Part shown: positions 1-9,176 of the stretch, one piece after another
Layout: each line of letters begins with the position of its first letter
Position numbering within the stretch: position 1 is the first letter of the stretch
Assembly: GCF_000518985.1 (NCBI RefSeq)
Contig: NZ_JAEQ01000010.1
Location: 62,001-126,000, forward strand
Direction: 5' to 3'
Origin: Chelativorans sp. J32
GTDB lineage: Bacteria; Pseudomonadota; Alphaproteobacteria; Rhizobiales; Rhizobiaceae
DNA length: 64,000 nucleotides
The notes under the pieces: model-generated
What the model was told of the DNA's origin: nothing
Seen by the model: the letters and a program-made list of their open reading frames with translations, nothing else
The model's database searches: none
Program-made: the position numbers and the translations under genes

Positions 1-172
1 CGATCCATGAAAGCGGCCAACCCGTATCGGCCGCGATCGGGGCGGCGAGAACGGCGAGCAGGTAATAGGAGCTGCCCCATGCAAATATCTGTACGATGCC
101 GAGCGCGGAGATGACGGGCCACCTTCTCGCGTCGGGAGACAGGCCCGTTTGAGCCGGCAGGTTTGTCGTCAC
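1..172 (-). CDS. MFS transporter, N-terminal part only
   Basis: This is the first 57 codons of a gene that runs off the left edge of the window. The GTG start overlaps the arsH stop codon (GTGA). The translation has a short polar N-terminus followed by a first membrane segment with the WGSSYYLL pattern and then a TGWPLSW loop, which is typical of major facilitator proteins found next to arsH in alphaproteobacteria. It is the last visible gene of the ars operon and may export an arsenic compound or organoarsenical, but its substrate cannot be read from this fragment. Confidence 0.7.
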   Translation of the reverse strand, partial: MTTNLPAQTGLSPDARRWPVISALGIVQIFAWGSSYYLLAVLAAPIAADTGWPLSWI

Positions 173-885
173 CGGACGCGCTTGAGCGCCATACGCTCTT
201 CCAGCTTTTGGGCGGTTTCCTTGCGCTCGCTGTAGCGGTCGGTGAGGTAAGGAGCGACGTCGCGGGTCAGAAGCGTGAACTTCACCAGTTCCTCCATCAC
301 ATCGACCACCCGGTCGTAATAGGATGAAGGCTTCATTCGACCCGCTTCGTCGAACTCCTGATATGCCTTGGCGACCGAGGACTGGTTGGGGATGGTGATC
401 ATCCGCATCCAGCGGCCGAGGACGCGAAGTTGGTTGACGGCGTTGAAACTCTGCGAGCCGCCAGAGACTTGCATCACGGCCAATGTGCGGCCCTGGGTGG
501 GGCGAACTGCGCCAACCGCGAGCGGTATCCAGTCGATTTGCGCCTTGAGGACTCCGCTCATGGCACCGTGACGTTCGGGGCTGGTCCAGACCTGCCCTTC
601 GGACCATTCCGAAAGTTTCCGAAGCTCCTGCACCTTCGGATGATCAACGGGCGCACCATCAGGCAGCGGCAGGCCGTGCGGATCGAACACACGGGTTTCC
701 GCGCCGAAGTGGTTGAGGAGCCGTTCGGCTTCGAGCGTGAGCAGCTTGCTATAGGAGCGTTCACGCAACGAGCCGTAGAGCAGGAGAATGCGCGGCGGAT
801 GAGCAGAGGGCGTCGTTCGTAGGCGTTCAGCCGATGGGCTGTCGAGCACCGCGCGGACCACATTAGGAAGGTCGGAAACCGTCAT
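169..885 (-). CDS. arsH: ArsH, NADPH-dependent FMN reductase / organoarsenical oxidase
   Basis: A 238-residue flavoprotein of the ArsH family. Known members oxidise trivalent methylarsenicals and aromatic arsenicals and act as NADPH:FMN reductases in the cytoplasm. The flavodoxin-like fold begins with the FMN phosphate loop [11 protein letters not shown] (about residues 36-46). [14 protein letters not shown] segment lies later in the chain. I chose the ATG at 885 because it overlaps the acr3 stop (ATGA). An in-frame upstream start at 936 would lie inside acr3 and adds an unrelated N-terminus. The gene is coupled to acr3 upstream and to the MFS gene downstream. Confidence 0.93.
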   Translation of the reverse strand: MTVSDLPNVVRAVLDSPSAERLRTTPSAHPPRILLLYGSLRERSYSKLLTLEAERLLNHFGAETRVFDPHGLPLPDGAPVDHPKVQELRKLSEWSEGQVWTSPERHGAMSGVLKAQIDWIPLAVGAVRPTQGRTLAVMQVSGGSQSFNAVNQLRVLGRWMRMITIPNQSSVAKAYQEFDEAGRMKPSSYYDRVVDVMEELVKFTLLTRDVAPYLTDRYSERKETAQKLEERMALKRVR

Positions 886-1970
886 GGCTTGGCCTCGGCC
901 GGAACGGCAACGGGCGTCCCTTTCTCGGGAAACCACTTCGCGCCGAGCCTGAGCGCGACATGAACGAGCAGGATCAGTGCGGGCACTTCCACGAGCGGGC
1001 CGATGACGGCGGCGAAGGCCACCGGCGATGCGAGACCGAATGCCGCGATGGCGACCGCGATGGCCAACTCGAAATTATTGCCGGCAGCGGTGAAGGCGAT
1101 GGCCGTGGTGCGCGGATAATCCGCCTCGATCAGCCGGCCCATCGCGAAGCTGATGAGGAACTGGATGACGAAATAAAGCGCCAGGGGAATGGCTATGCGC
1201 AGGACATCGAGAGGCAGCGACACCACGTCCGCGCCCTTGAGGCTGAACATGGCGACAATGGTGAACAGCAGCGCGGCTAGCGTTATGGGGCTGATGCGCG
1301 GCAGAAATTCGTGCTCATACCAGCCCGCGCCTTTGCGAGCGATGAGGATGCGGCGCGTCAGGAACCCGGCGAGGAAGGGAATGCCGAGATAGATCAGCAC
1401 CGCTTCGGTAATGGTCCAGAAGCTCACGTCTATGACGCTGCCCTCAAGGCCGAAGAGGGGTGGCAAGACGGAAAGGAAAAACCACGCATAGGTGGAGAAG
1501 AACAGAATCTGGAATATCGAGTTGAAGGCAACCAGACCGGCGACATATTGATTGTCGCCGCGCGCGAGTTGGTTCCAGACCAGCACCATAGCGATGCAGC
1601 GGGCGAGTCCGATCAGGATCAGTCCTGTCATGTATTCCGGGTGGTCGCGCAGGAAGATCACGGCCAGCGCGAACATCAGCGTCGGGCCGATGATCCAGTT
1701 TTGTACCAGCGAAAGGATCAGCACTCGCTTGTCGGAAAAGACCCGGTGCAGTTCTTCGTAGCGCACCTTGGCGAGCGGCGGATACATCATCAGGATCAGG
1801 CCGATGGCGATCGGTATGTTGGTGGTGCCGACCGACATGGCGTTGAGAGCTTCCGGCAAGCCGGTGAATATCGTGCCCAGCACGACGCCGAGTGCCATCG
1901 CGGCGAAAATCCACACCGTCAGATAGCGGTCGAGGAAACCAAGGCGGGAAGCTGGCTTGAGGGAAGCCAT
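882..1970 (-). CDS. acr3: Arsenite efflux permease, Acr3 family
   Basis: A 362-residue polytopic inner-membrane protein with about ten hydrophobic segments that exports As(III). The Acr3 signature [15 protein letters not shown] is present, with the conserved transport cysteine at residue 125. A conserved [11 protein letters not shown] segment lies in the second half. The gene sits 27 bp downstream of the glutaredoxin-type arsC and overlaps arsH by 4 bp, so it is the central export step of the operon: arsenate is reduced, then arsenite is expelled. Confidence 0.95.
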   Translation of the reverse strand: MASLKPASRLGFLDRYLTVWIFAAMALGVVLGTIFTGLPEALNAMSVGTTNIPIAIGLILMMYPPLAKVRYEELHRVFSDKRVLILSLVQNWIIGPTLMFALAVIFLRDHPEYMTGLILIGLARCIAMVLVWNQLARGDNQYVAGLVAFNSIFQILFFSTYAWFFLSVLPPLFGLEGSVIDVSFWTITEAVLIYLGIPFLAGFLTRRILIARKGAGWYEHEFLPRISPITLAALLFTIVAMFSLKGADVVSLPLDVLRIAIPLALYFVIQFLISFAMGRLIEADYPRTTAIAFTAAGNNFELAIAVAIAAFGLASPVAFAAVIGPLVEVPALILLVHVALRLGAKWFPEKGTPVAVPAEAKP

Positions 1971-1997
1971 CAGTATTCTCCAATCGCAGGCTGAAAG

Positions 1998-2423
1998 TCA
2001 GGCGGAAGCAACGCGCCGTCCATGTTCGTCAATGATCCGCTCGCCATCCTCTTTGACGAACTCGCCCCGTTGTGGGGGCAGCAGATCAAGAACGGCTTCG
2101 GACGGTCGGCAGAGCTTGACCCCTTGGGGGGTGACGACGAGGGGGCGATTGATGAGGATCGGGTGCGCCATCATGGCGTCGAGCAATGCGTCATCGCTCA
2201 ATTCTGGATCGCCAAGGCCGAGGTCGGCATAGGGCGTTCCTTTCTCCCGCAAGATCGAGCGGGCCGTCAGGCTGGCGCGCTCGATGAGTTGCGCGAGCAG
2301 CGCCCGTGAGGGCGGGGTTTTCAGATATTCGATGATATGCGGCTCGACGCCGGAATTGCGGATCAGGCCGAGCGTATTGCGCGAGGTGCCGCAATCGGGA
2401 TTGTGGTAGACAATGACATCCAT
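1998..2423 (-). CDS. arsC: Arsenate reductase, glutaredoxin-coupled (ArsC/Spx fold)
   Basis: A 141-residue cytoplasmic reductase that converts arsenate to arsenite using glutathione and glutaredoxin. The motif VYHNPDCGTSRNT carries the single catalytic cysteine (C11), and HPILINRPLVVT supplies the conserved arginine of the R773-type active site. The ATG at 2423 is preferred because GAGG lies about 7 nt upstream. A GTG at 2435 overlaps the preceding stop codon and is an alternative. It follows a second arsenate reductase of an unrelated fold in the same operon. Confidence 0.93.
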   Translation of the reverse strand: MDVIVYHNPDCGTSRNTLGLIRNSGVEPHIIEYLKTPPSRALLAQLIERASLTARSILREKGTPYADLGLGDPELSDDALLDAMMAHPILINRPLVVTPQGVKLCRPSEAVLDLLPPQRGEFVKEDGERIIDEHGRRVASA

Positions 2424-2431
2424 GGATTGCC

Positions 2432-2980
2432 TCACGCCGCGCCAGAGCGGGGCGAGGCTGCCCCTTCGGATTGACCGATTTCGTTGAGCTTCATATTGAG
2501 CGACGATTTATCGAGGCTGGCGACGGGCAAGGCCACGAAGACCGAAATCCGGGTTTTCATGTAGCGAAACGCCGTGACAAAAGCCGCCATGCGCTGAATC
2601 TCGGTGCCCTCGACGGTGGCGGGGTCTTCGATACCCCAATGCGCGGTCATCGGCTGGCCCGGCCAGACCGGACAGGCTTCGCCGGCCGCGTTGTCGCAGA
2701 CGGTGAACACGAAATCCATCACCGGCGCGTCGGGGCCGGAGAATTCTTCCCATCCTTTCGATCGGAAGCCTTCAGCCGGGTAGTCGTAGCTTTCGAGTAC
2801 CTTCAGGGCGAGCGGGTTCACTTCGCCTTTGGGCTGGCTTCCAGCCGAATAGGCCCGGAAGCGACCCGCACCATCCTTGTTCAAGATGCTTTCGGCAAGG
2901 ATCGAGCGGGCGGAATTTCCGGTGCAAAGAAACAGCACGTTGAAGATTCTATCGGAGTGATTGGCCATAGGCTCAGGCAT
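2432..2980 (-). CDS. arsC: Arsenate reductase, low-molecular-weight phosphatase type
   Basis: A 182-residue protein of the LMW protein-tyrosine-phosphatase fold. The P-loop LCTGNSARS has the Cx5R pattern (C19, R25), and a second cysteine pair (VCDNAAGEAC) matches the thioredoxin- or mycothiol-coupled arsenate reductases. The C-terminus is about 20 residues longer than compact family members. The ATG at 2980 overlaps the arsR stop by 8 bp; ATG 2968 (MANHSD) is possible. A longer upstream reading inside arsR is a shadow. Confidence 0.9.
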   Translation of the reverse strand: MPEPMANHSDRIFNVLFLCTGNSARSILAESILNKDGAGRFRAYSAGSQPKGEVNPLALKVLESYDYPAEGFRSKGWEEFSGPDAPVMDFVFTVCDNAAGEACPVWPGQPMTAHWGIEDPATVEGTEIQRMAAFVTAFRYMKTRISVFVALPVASLDKSSLNMKLNEIGQSEGAASPRSGAA

Positions 2981-3332
2981 GGGTGACGCCTTTCGTCGGT
3001 TTGCAGCAGGACAGCGCGGCGACTGCCGGGTTGCACACGTCCGGGTGGCCTTGGCAGCAATCGCGCATGAGAAATTCGAGCAGGCCGGACAGCGCCGGAT
3101 AGGAGGCGCTGTAGATGATCGAGCGCCCGTCGCGCCGCGACTCGATGAGGTCGGCTTGTTCAAGGTGGCTCAGGTGGAAGGACATGCGCGACGACGATGC
3201 GCCGTCCATCGCTTCCCCGATCGCGCCGGCCGGCATCCCTTCCGGGCCGGCCGTCACCAGCAGGCGCACGATGCGCAGCCGGGTTTCCTGCGAGAGCGCC
3301 GCGAAGGCAGAGAGGGCTTGCTTTTCGTTCAT
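2973..3332 (-). CDS. arsR: Arsenic-responsive ArsR-family repressor
   Basis: A 119-residue winged-helix repressor and first gene of the ars operon. The HTH contains SSSRMSFHLSHLEQADLI and the beta-wing SRRDGRSIIYS. Instead of the alpha-3 CxCxxC arsenic site of R773 ArsR, three cysteines sit after the wing (C92, C93, C100, in DCCQGHPDVC). This arrangement resembles the C-terminal site of the Acidithiobacillus-type ArsR. A TCAAC-N12-GTTGA dyad lies immediately upstream. As(III) binding should release the protein from DNA. Confidence 0.92.
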   Translation of the reverse strand: MNEKQALSAFAALSQETRLRIVRLLVTAGPEGMPAGAIGEAMDGASSSRMSFHLSHLEQADLIESRRDGRSIIYSASYPALSGLLEFLMRDCCQGHPDVCNPAVAALSCCKPTKGVTHA

Positions 3333-3339
3333 GTATGCC

Positions 3340-3361
3340 TCAACATCTCAAGAGTAGTTGA
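3340..3361. promoter_or_regulatory. Probable ArsR operator between arsR and the DUF6428 gene
   Basis: Inverted half-sites TCAAC and GTTGA are separated by 12 bp, within 30 bp of both divergent start codons. The same half-sites and spacing occur upstream of the second arsR at 10948-10975. Regulation of both flanking genes by ArsR is an inference. Confidence 0.6.
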
Positions 3362-3378
3362 ATCATGGATACACGGAC

Positions 3379-3876
3379 ATGAACGCTTACGCCAGCCCCT
3401 TAATCACAGAATTTCCTGATGTTGCCTCGCTCGGGGCGATCCTCGATATTTTGGAGGGCCATGCCGACAAGGTTCTTGTGCTCGCCTATGGCGACGGGCA
3501 GCAGGTGCAGGCCGGCTATCACATCACGGAGGTCAAGGCCGGTTCCTTCGTCACGCTCGATTGCGGCGGCAATCCCGATGCGTGGCGGGAGACGGTCTTG
3601 CAGGTCGAGGATATTCCCCCGACCGAAGGCAGCATGCCGATGACCGTCGCCAAGTTCCGGTCAATCTTGGGAAAGGTCGGCAGCAGGGTCCAGCTTGACA
3701 CGGACGCGCGGTTGACATGGGAGGTGAGCCGGCCCGGTGAGCCGATGCAGGTCTATGACGGGGCCGGAATCGAGATCGAGAAAGACCGGACGATTGTGCG
3801 TCTCAGCCCGCGCCCCGCAATCTGCAAGCCGAGGCATCGCGCGCAGCAGACGAGAGCGTCTGCCTGCTGCGGCTAA
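3379..3876 (+). CDS. DUF6428 family protein
   Basis: A 165-residue soluble protein of the DUF6428 type, a family often found beside arsR; its biochemical function is unknown to me. It begins near ITEFPDVASLGAILDIL and has a conserved PGEPMQVYDGAG region. The C-terminus is basic and ends in a cysteine pair (ASACCG), which could bind a metalloid. The ATG at 3379 is chosen; a TTG at 3358 would lie inside the putative operator. It is transcribed divergently from arsR and followed by the convergent lspA. Confidence 0.75.
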   Translation: MNAYASPLITEFPDVASLGAILDILEGHADKVLVLAYGDGQQVQAGYHITEVKAGSFVTLDCGGNPDAWRETVLQVEDIPPTEGSMPMTVAKFRSILGKVGSRVQLDTDARLTWEVSRPGEPMQVYDGAGIEIEKDRTIVRLSPRPAICKPRHRAQQTRASACCG

Positions 3877-3981
3877 GCCCGCCCGAGCCATTGCCATGTC
3901 GCACTACTTCTAAAGCCCGCTACGTTGCAGGTTCCGGGAATTTTGCGGCGATAGTTTCGGATAGCTGGCGAGGACTTCTGT

Positions 3982-4446
3982 TCATGCAGCCTTTGTTTTG
4001 CCTCGTGCCAGAACGCTCTCCACCAGCAAAAGCCCGACCCCACAGACAATCGCCACGTCGGCAAGGTTGAAGGCGGGCCAATGATAGCTGCCAATGTAAA
4101 AATCCAGGAAATCCGCCACCGCACCCTGCCGCAGCCGGTCGAGCAGATTGCCGAGCGCCCCCCCAACCACGAGCCCGAGGGCGGATGCCGTCAGGCGGCT
4201 GTCGCTTCGATGGATCCAGACAAGGAGGCCAGCGACTATAGCGAGCGTGAACGCCATCAGGAGCCAAGCCGGCGCCTGGCCGAACAATCCGAAGCTCACG
4301 CCGGTATTGAAGCCGAGCACGAGATTAAAGAAGCCGGTGACGGGGATGACCTGAGGCGGGTTCATAACATGGTTCAGGACCCACCACTTCGTCGCCTGAT
4401 CAAGGAAAAATCCGCCAAGGGCGATGGGAAGGCCGAGCCTGAGCAT
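3982..4446 (-). CDS. lspA: Signal peptidase II (lipoprotein signal peptidase)
   Basis: A 154-residue inner-membrane aspartyl protease that cleaves prolipoprotein signal peptides. It has four membrane segments and the family motifs FNLVLGFNTGVSFGLF, GGALGNLLDR and FNLADVAI, which supply the two catalytic aspartates. ATG 4446 gives the usual length. It is the last gene of the Cd/Zn ATPase operon. An lspA-like gene is also part of known lead/cadmium operons (PbrC), so it is likely accessory rather than the housekeeping copy. Confidence 0.92.
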   Translation of the reverse strand: MLRLGLPIALGGFFLDQATKWWVLNHVMNPPQVIPVTGFFNLVLGFNTGVSFGLFGQAPAWLLMAFTLAIVAGLLVWIHRSDSRLTASALGLVVGGALGNLLDRLRQGAVADFLDFYIGSYHWPAFNLADVAIVCGVGLLLVESVLARGKTKAA

Positions 4447-4471
4447 GTCCAAATGTCCTTTAAACTCCGGC

Positions 4472-5215
4472 TTAGCCGATCCGGCCGAGGGCCGGGAAAG
4501 TCTGGAGCAGCCATATCGCAAAGCTGGTTAGATGGCCGGTGATCATGGCGATGCCCATCACCACCATCACCCCACCAGCGACGATTTTGAGCACCCGGCC
4601 AGTACGGCGCATCGACATCATCCGCGCCATGAACCCGCGCATGAACAAAGCGGCCAAGATGAAAGGGAGGCCAAGGCCGAGCGAGTAGACGGCGAGCAGC
4701 GTCGTTCCGCTTGCGACCGTGGCGTTGGCGGCGGACAGGGTCAGAATCGCGCCCAGCACTGGTCCGATGCAGGGAGTCCAGCCGAACGCGAAAGCGAGAC
4801 CGAGGAGATAAGCCGCGCCGGCGCTTCCGCTGCCCGGATTGGCATGGAACCGCGCTTCACGATTGAGCCAGGGCATTGGTACGAGGCCTGTCGTGAACAG
4901 ACCGAAGAGGACGACGATTACGCCTCCGATCAGGTTCGCTTCGAAAAGATACATGCGCAGGAGCCGGCTCAACACGGTTGCGCTGGCCCCAAGGAGGACG
5001 AACACGGTCGTAAAGCCGAGCACGAAGCAGAGGCTGAGGCCGAGAGTTCGGCTTGCCGCCTTGAATTCGGCATCGGCCGCAGTGCCATCCGGGCTAATCG
5101 TGCGGCCTGCGACGTAGGAGATATAGCCCGGCACCAGCGGAAGGACGCAGGGCGACAGGAAGGATACGACACCTGCGGCGAAAGCCGTCGCTATTCCGAT
5201 ACTGGAGAACTCCAT
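4472..5215 (-). CDS. ccdA: CcdA-type thiol-disulfide electron carrier
   Basis: A 247-residue, six-segment membrane protein of the CcdA/DsbD-transmembrane family. The two redox cysteines are visible in SFLSPCVLPLVPG (C23) and GWTPCIGPVLG (C149). Such proteins pass electrons from cytoplasmic thioredoxin to periplasmic thiol proteins. Placed next to SCO and PCuAC, it could keep their copper-binding cysteines reduced; that role is inferred. Its start touches the SCO stop. Confidence 0.9.
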   Translation of the reverse strand: MEFSSIGIATAFAAGVVSFLSPCVLPLVPGYISYVAGRTISPDGTAADAEFKAASRTLGLSLCFVLGFTTVFVLLGASATVLSRLLRMYLFEANLIGGVIVVLFGLFTTGLVPMPWLNREARFHANPGSGSAGAAYLLGLAFAFGWTPCIGPVLGAILTLSAANATVASGTTLLAVYSLGLGLPFILAALFMRGFMARMMSMRRTGRVLKIVAGGVMVVMGIAMITGHLTSFAIWLLQTFPALGRIG

Positions 5216-5835
5216 CAGCCAATCTCGCCCGCCAGGCGGCGGAGCTTCTGCAATCGAATCTCACGCGGCTCGTGCATGTCGAGCGTGCCGACGAATTGGC
5301 TCTCGGCATCCATCAGGTAAACGCCGGCGGTATGATCCATTGTGTATTCGCCCCCTTCCAGAGGCACTTTTCGCGCATAGGCCGCAAAGGCCTTCACCAC
5401 AGCGTCCGTTTCCTGTCGATTTCCCCGCAGTGCGAGGATGCGGTTATCAAAGGCTGTCATGTACTGAGCCAGCAATTCTTGTGTGTCCCGTTCGGGATCG
5501 ACGGTGAAGAACAGGACGTTGAACTGGTCGGCCACCGGCCCGAGCTCGTTCATGAGATCGCTCAGTTCATAGAGCGTCGTCGGGCACACATCGGGACAAT
5601 GGGTGAAGCCGAAGAAGGCGAGATAAGGCTTTCCGGCCAGCGCAGCATTGTCGATCGTTTCGCCTCGATGGGATGTGAGCTGGAACGGGCCGCCGATGGC
5701 TGCCGTGCCTGTCGAGGACGCGACCGCCACGGTTTGCTGTTGCCAAGGCTTGGATACGGACAGGCCGATGAAAAGCCCGCCGACAGCGGCGACGGCAACC
5801 CATGCAACAAGGCGGAAAAGTTTGACGCCGCTCAT
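5215..5835 (-). CDS. SCO1/SenC family copper chaperone
   Basis: A 206-residue membrane-anchored thioredoxin-fold protein that delivers copper to the CuA site of cytochrome oxidase in known systems. An N-terminal anchor (about residues 8-28) precedes the copper motif CPDVC (C80, C84), and the third ligand is H168 in TMDHTAG. It overlaps pcuAC by 4 bp, and the two families commonly work together on the periplasmic side. Confidence 0.92.
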   Translation of the reverse strand: MSGVKLFRLVAWVAVAAVGGLFIGLSVSKPWQQQTVAVASSTGTAAIGGPFQLTSHRGETIDNAALAGKPYLAFFGFTHCPDVCPTTLYELSDLMNELGPVADQFNVLFFTVDPERDTQELLAQYMTAFDNRILALRGNRQETDAVVKAFAAYARKVPLEGGEYTMDHTAGVYLMDAESQFVGTLDMHEPREIRLQKLRRLAGEIG

Positions 5836-6335
5836 TGGACAGCCTCTCCGTGTCCGTCATGTTCGTTCGCAGATTCCGGACGAGCGCCCATGTTCTGCAC
5901 AACGAACTCAACGTCGATCGCACCGGCCTGCTCGAACACAAGAGTCGCGGCAAACCGCTCCCCATCCTTCAAAGGGCGCGATGGCTTCAAGAACATGATG
6001 TGCATACCGCCAGGTTGAAGCTCGACGGTCTCGCCAGCTCCAATTTCGATGCCATTTTGCACAGGCCTCATGCTGGCAACCCCATCGCTCACGGTCGACT
6101 CATGGATTTCCACCCGGTCTGACAGAGGTGATGAGATTGAAACCAGGCGATCGGCCATATCGCCATCGTTTGTCAGCGTCAGATAGCCGCCGGCTACCGG
6201 CGTGACCGGCGGAGTCGCGCGTGACCACGGGTGATTGATGGTGATCGAACCAGCTTGGAAGTCGTGACCCACAGCAGGAGAGATCGACACTGCAAGGGCA
6301 AGGAAGGCGGCGGATAGGGCTCGCAAACTAGTCAT
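5832..6335 (-). CDS. Periplasmic copper chaperone PCuAC
   Basis: A 167-residue exported protein with a signal peptide ending near residue 23. The Cu(I) site H78-x10-M89-x22-H112-x-M114 matches the PCuAC pattern, although the long gap is one residue more than usual. The C-terminus is histidine-containing (NEHDGHGEAVQ). The start at ATG 6335 overlaps the upstream CDF gene by 8 bp. A longer reading from 6398 lies inside that gene and destroys the signal peptide. Confidence 0.9.
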   Translation of the reverse strand: MTSLRALSAAFLALAVSISPAVGHDFQAGSITINHPWSRATPPVTPVAGGYLTLTNDGDMADRLVSISSPLSDRVEIHESTVSDGVASMRPVQNGIEIGAGETVELQPGGMHIMFLKPSRPLKDGERFAATLVFEQAGAIDVEFVVQNMGARPESANEHDGHGEAVQ

Positions 6336-6945
6336 GTTCCTTTTCTCCTTTTCCAGCTTCGCCGGCCTTCTCAAGGATTTCGAAGCCGCTTCTGACAACG
6401 ACTACAACCACACCCAAGCCAATGATCAGATCCGGATAAGGCGAATTGAAAAGAATTACTGCAAGACCAGAAACAGCGATCGCCGAGTTCACGAGCATAT
6501 CGTTTGTCGTGAATATCCATGAGGCTTGCAGATGCACGCCACTTTCCCGATGTGATTTCAGGAACCACATGCAGATCATATTCGTAAGCGCGCTCGCGAT
6601 TGCCACGGCGATCATGACCGGCCCGATCGGATCGGAGCCAGTGAAGAAGCGTCGGCCAACCTCAAACAGAAGCAAACCGGCGAATACTATCAGGAGCATA
6701 CCCGACAGCCGCGCAACGCGAACCTTCGCCGCCAAACCGCGACCTACGACGAAAAGGCTGATGGCGTAGACACCGGCATCGCCAAGATTATCGAGTGCAG
6801 AGCCCATCAATCCTGTTGACTGAGCCCACCAACCTAATCCTCCCACAATGGCTGCCTGGGCAGTATTAATCGCAAGTACCCATGCGAGCGCCCATTGTTC
6901 GCTCTTCTCGGATGAATTGGCACTGCCCTGGGACTGATTACTCAT
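6328..6945 (-). CDS. Short CDF-like cation transporter
   Basis: A 205-residue membrane protein resembling the transmembrane half of cation diffusion facilitators, with no C-terminal cytoplasmic domain. The TM2 metal motif is DxxxD (D52, D56 in LDNLGD). In TM5 the usual HxxxD reads TxxxD (T146, D150 in TTNDMLVN), so one canonical ligand is missing. Position between the P1B ATPase and pcuAC suggests a role in Zn/Cd/Pb or Co handling. The substrate is not evident. Confidence 0.8.
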   Translation of the reverse strand: MSNQSQGSANSSEKSEQWALAWVLAINTAQAAIVGGLGWWAQSTGLMGSALDNLGDAGVYAISLFVVGRGLAAKVRVARLSGMLLIVFAGLLLFEVGRRFFTGSDPIGPVMIAVAIASALTNMICMWFLKSHRESGVHLQASWIFTTNDMLVNSAIAVSGLAVILFNSPYPDLIIGLGVVVVVVRSGFEILEKAGEAGKGEKEHD

Positions 6946-7011
6946 AAATTATACCTCGGCTTTCTTGGCGAGAAGTGGAAGCCGCGACCTGCATGTGCGC
7001 ACTGTTCAAGC

Positions 7012-9144
7012 TCATTTGTCGCGGGTGCCGCGCCAGGTCAGCAGGCGCAGCGCATTGGCCGTAACGAGGACAGTAGCGCCCGTATCGGCGAGGATGGCCA
7101 TCCAGAGCGTGGTAATGCCGAATAGAGTCGTCACGAGGAAGACAGCCTTCAGACCAAGCGCTATTGCGATGTTCTGCCAGATATTGCCGAGCGTCGCCTG
7201 CGACAATCCGATGAGATCAGCGATACCCGTCACCCGGTTTCTGAGCAGCGCGGCATCAGCGGTTTCCAGCGCGACGTCGGTGCCCGCACCCATGGCAACG
7301 CCAACGGAGGCAGCAGCGAGCGCCGGAGCGTCGTTGATACCGTCTCCCACCATGGCAATCGGTCCATCAGCCCTGAGGCGGCCGATCTCGGCGAGCTTGG
7401 CGTCGGGCAGAAGTTCGGCGCTCGCCTCAAGGCCGAGATGAGCCGCAATGGCGTCGGCCGTGCGCTTGTTGTCGCCGGTCAGCATCAGAGGGCGCACGCC
7501 GCGATCTGTCAGCCGCTTCACACCTTCGATAGCGTCGTCGCGCGGCTCGTCGCGCAAGGCGATCAATCCCTCGATGGTCTTGCCCTTGATGAGCACGACG
7601 ACCGTCTTGCCCTGGCTCTCCAGCCCGGTGATCGTGTCAACGATGCTCTCTTCGAGGCCCGTTTGTTCGGCGGCGTGACGGGGAGACCCGACCGAAGCGA
7701 AGCCGTCCTTCAACCGCGCTGTGACCGCTTTGCCGGGTGTGGCAACGCCGCCCCCGAAGGTGGCGGGCAGTTCGAGCCCCCGCACCTTTGCCGCCTCCAC
7801 GATTGCAATCCCGAGAGGATGGCTGGTGCTGCGCTCGACGGCCGCCGCGATGGCAAGGACGGAGTTCTCATCACCATTGATCGGCACAATGTCCGTCACC
7901 TGGGGGTGGCCACGCGTCAGCGTTCCCGTCTTGTCGAAGGCAACGGTTACGACCTTGCCAAGTGTTTCCAGCGTCGCGCCGCCCTTGATCAACAGTCCCT
8001 GACGCGCACCGGCGGCAAGACCCGAAGCAATAGCCGCCGGTGTGGAAATCACGAGCGCGCAGGGACAAGCAATCAGCAACGTCGCGAGACCCCGATACAC
8101 CCATGTCATCCAGTCACCGCCGAAGGCGAGCGGCGGCACGACAACGATCAGAGCCGCGACGACCATCGCGCCCGGCGTGTACCAGCGGCTGAAACGGTCG
8201 ATCATACGCGCCGTCGGGGCCTTTGATTCCTGGGCTTCCTCGACCATGTGGATGATACGGGCGATGGTGTTGTCGGCCGCGACATGGCTGATCGACACCC
8301 GCAACTCGCCATTTGCATTGATGCTGCCGGCATAGACGTTTGCGCCGGCTTCTTTCAGCACGGGCACGGATTCGCCTGTCACCGGGGCCTCATCGACCTC
8401 AGAAACGCCGTCAATCACCGTGCCGTCAGACGGCACACGGTCACCAGGCCGAACAACGACAACATCACCGACGGCCAGATCTTCTGCGGCGACCTTCTCA
8501 ACAACACCATCACGCTCGCGGAACGCGGCCCGAGGCACGAGATCGATCAGTGCTTCAATGCCAGCGCGCGCACGGCCGGCCGCCACGGTTTCAAGCAATT
8601 CGCCCACTGCGAACAGAAAGATCACGACAGCAGCTTCTTCGGCCTCGCCGATGGCGACCGCGCCGAGTGCCGCGACCGTCATCAGCGTCTCGATGGTGAA
8701 GGGGGAGCCGGACATCGCGCCGGCGACCGCCCGCCTCGCGAACGGGATGATGCTGATCAATGCAGCGCCCGAGTATAGCCATTGCTCCGATTCGGGCAGG
8801 ACACGCGCGAGGGCGAAGGCAAGGATGAACAACGCGCCGGTAAGGAGCACAAGCCGACCCTTGCTGCCTTTCCACCACGCCTCCGTGCTGCGTTTCCGAG
8901 GTGGGCTCGCCTTTGCCTCGGTCTGCTCGATCACTGGTGTGTAGCCGAGCGCTCGGATCTTTTGCTCAATGGTGCCGAGAGCCGTACGGTCCTCATCCAG
9001 TTGCAATGCGAGCGTCTCGTTGGCGTAGCTGACATGAATGTCGCTAACGCCCGGCAGGCGTTGCATCACCGTTTCAATTTTCAACGCGCAGGAGGCGCAG
9101 TCCATGCCTTCTACACGCAGTCTGTAAGGGCTCGCTGCCGCCAT
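7012..9144 (-). CDS. P1B-type ATPase, Cd/Zn/Pb exporter (CadA/ZntA type)
   Basis: A 710-residue heavy-metal ATPase. One N-terminal HMA domain has GMDCASC (C16, C19). The transmembrane metal motif is CPC (C360, C362 in LIACPCALVIS), and the phosphorylation site is DKTGTLT (D404). Further conserved segments are the TGES loop, SHPLG and [13 protein letters not shown] 9144 has GAGGTGA 5 nt upstream; an ATG at 9174 lies too close to the promoter. Expression from the CadR-type promoter directly upstream and the single HMA point to divalent soft metals rather than Cu(I). Confidence 0.92.
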   Translation of the reverse strand: MAAASPYRLRVEGMDCASCALKIETVMQRLPGVSDIHVSYANETLALQLDEDRTALGTIEQKIRALGYTPVIEQTEAKASPPRKRSTEAWWKGSKGRLVLLTGALFILAFALARVLPESEQWLYSGAALISIIPFARRAVAGAMSGSPFTIETLMTVAALGAVAIGEAEEAAVVIFLFAVGELLETVAAGRARAGIEALIDLVPRAAFRERDGVVEKVAAEDLAVGDVVVVRPGDRVPSDGTVIDGVSEVDEAPVTGESVPVLKEAGANVYAGSINANGELRVSISHVAADNTIARIIHMVEEAQESKAPTARMIDRFSRWYTPGAMVVAALIVVVPPLAFGGDWMTWVYRGLATLLIACPCALVISTPAAIASGLAAGARQGLLIKGGATLETLGKVVTVAFDKTGTLTRGHPQVTDIVPINGDENSVLAIAAAVERSTSHPLGIAIVEAAKVRGLELPATFGGGVATPGKAVTARLKDGFASVGSPRHAAEQTGLEESIVDTITGLESQGKTVVVLIKGKTIEGLIALRDEPRDDAIEGVKRLTDRGVRPLMLTGDNKRTADAIAAHLGLEASAELLPDAKLAEIGRLRADGPIAMVGDGINDAPALAAASVGVAMGAGTDVALETADAALLRNRVTGIADLIGLSQATLGNIWQNIAIALGLKAVFLVTTLFGITTLWMAILADTGATVLVTANALRLLTWRGTRDK

Positions 9145-9176
9145 GATGTCACCTCGACTTTCCCGATGTGACATTG

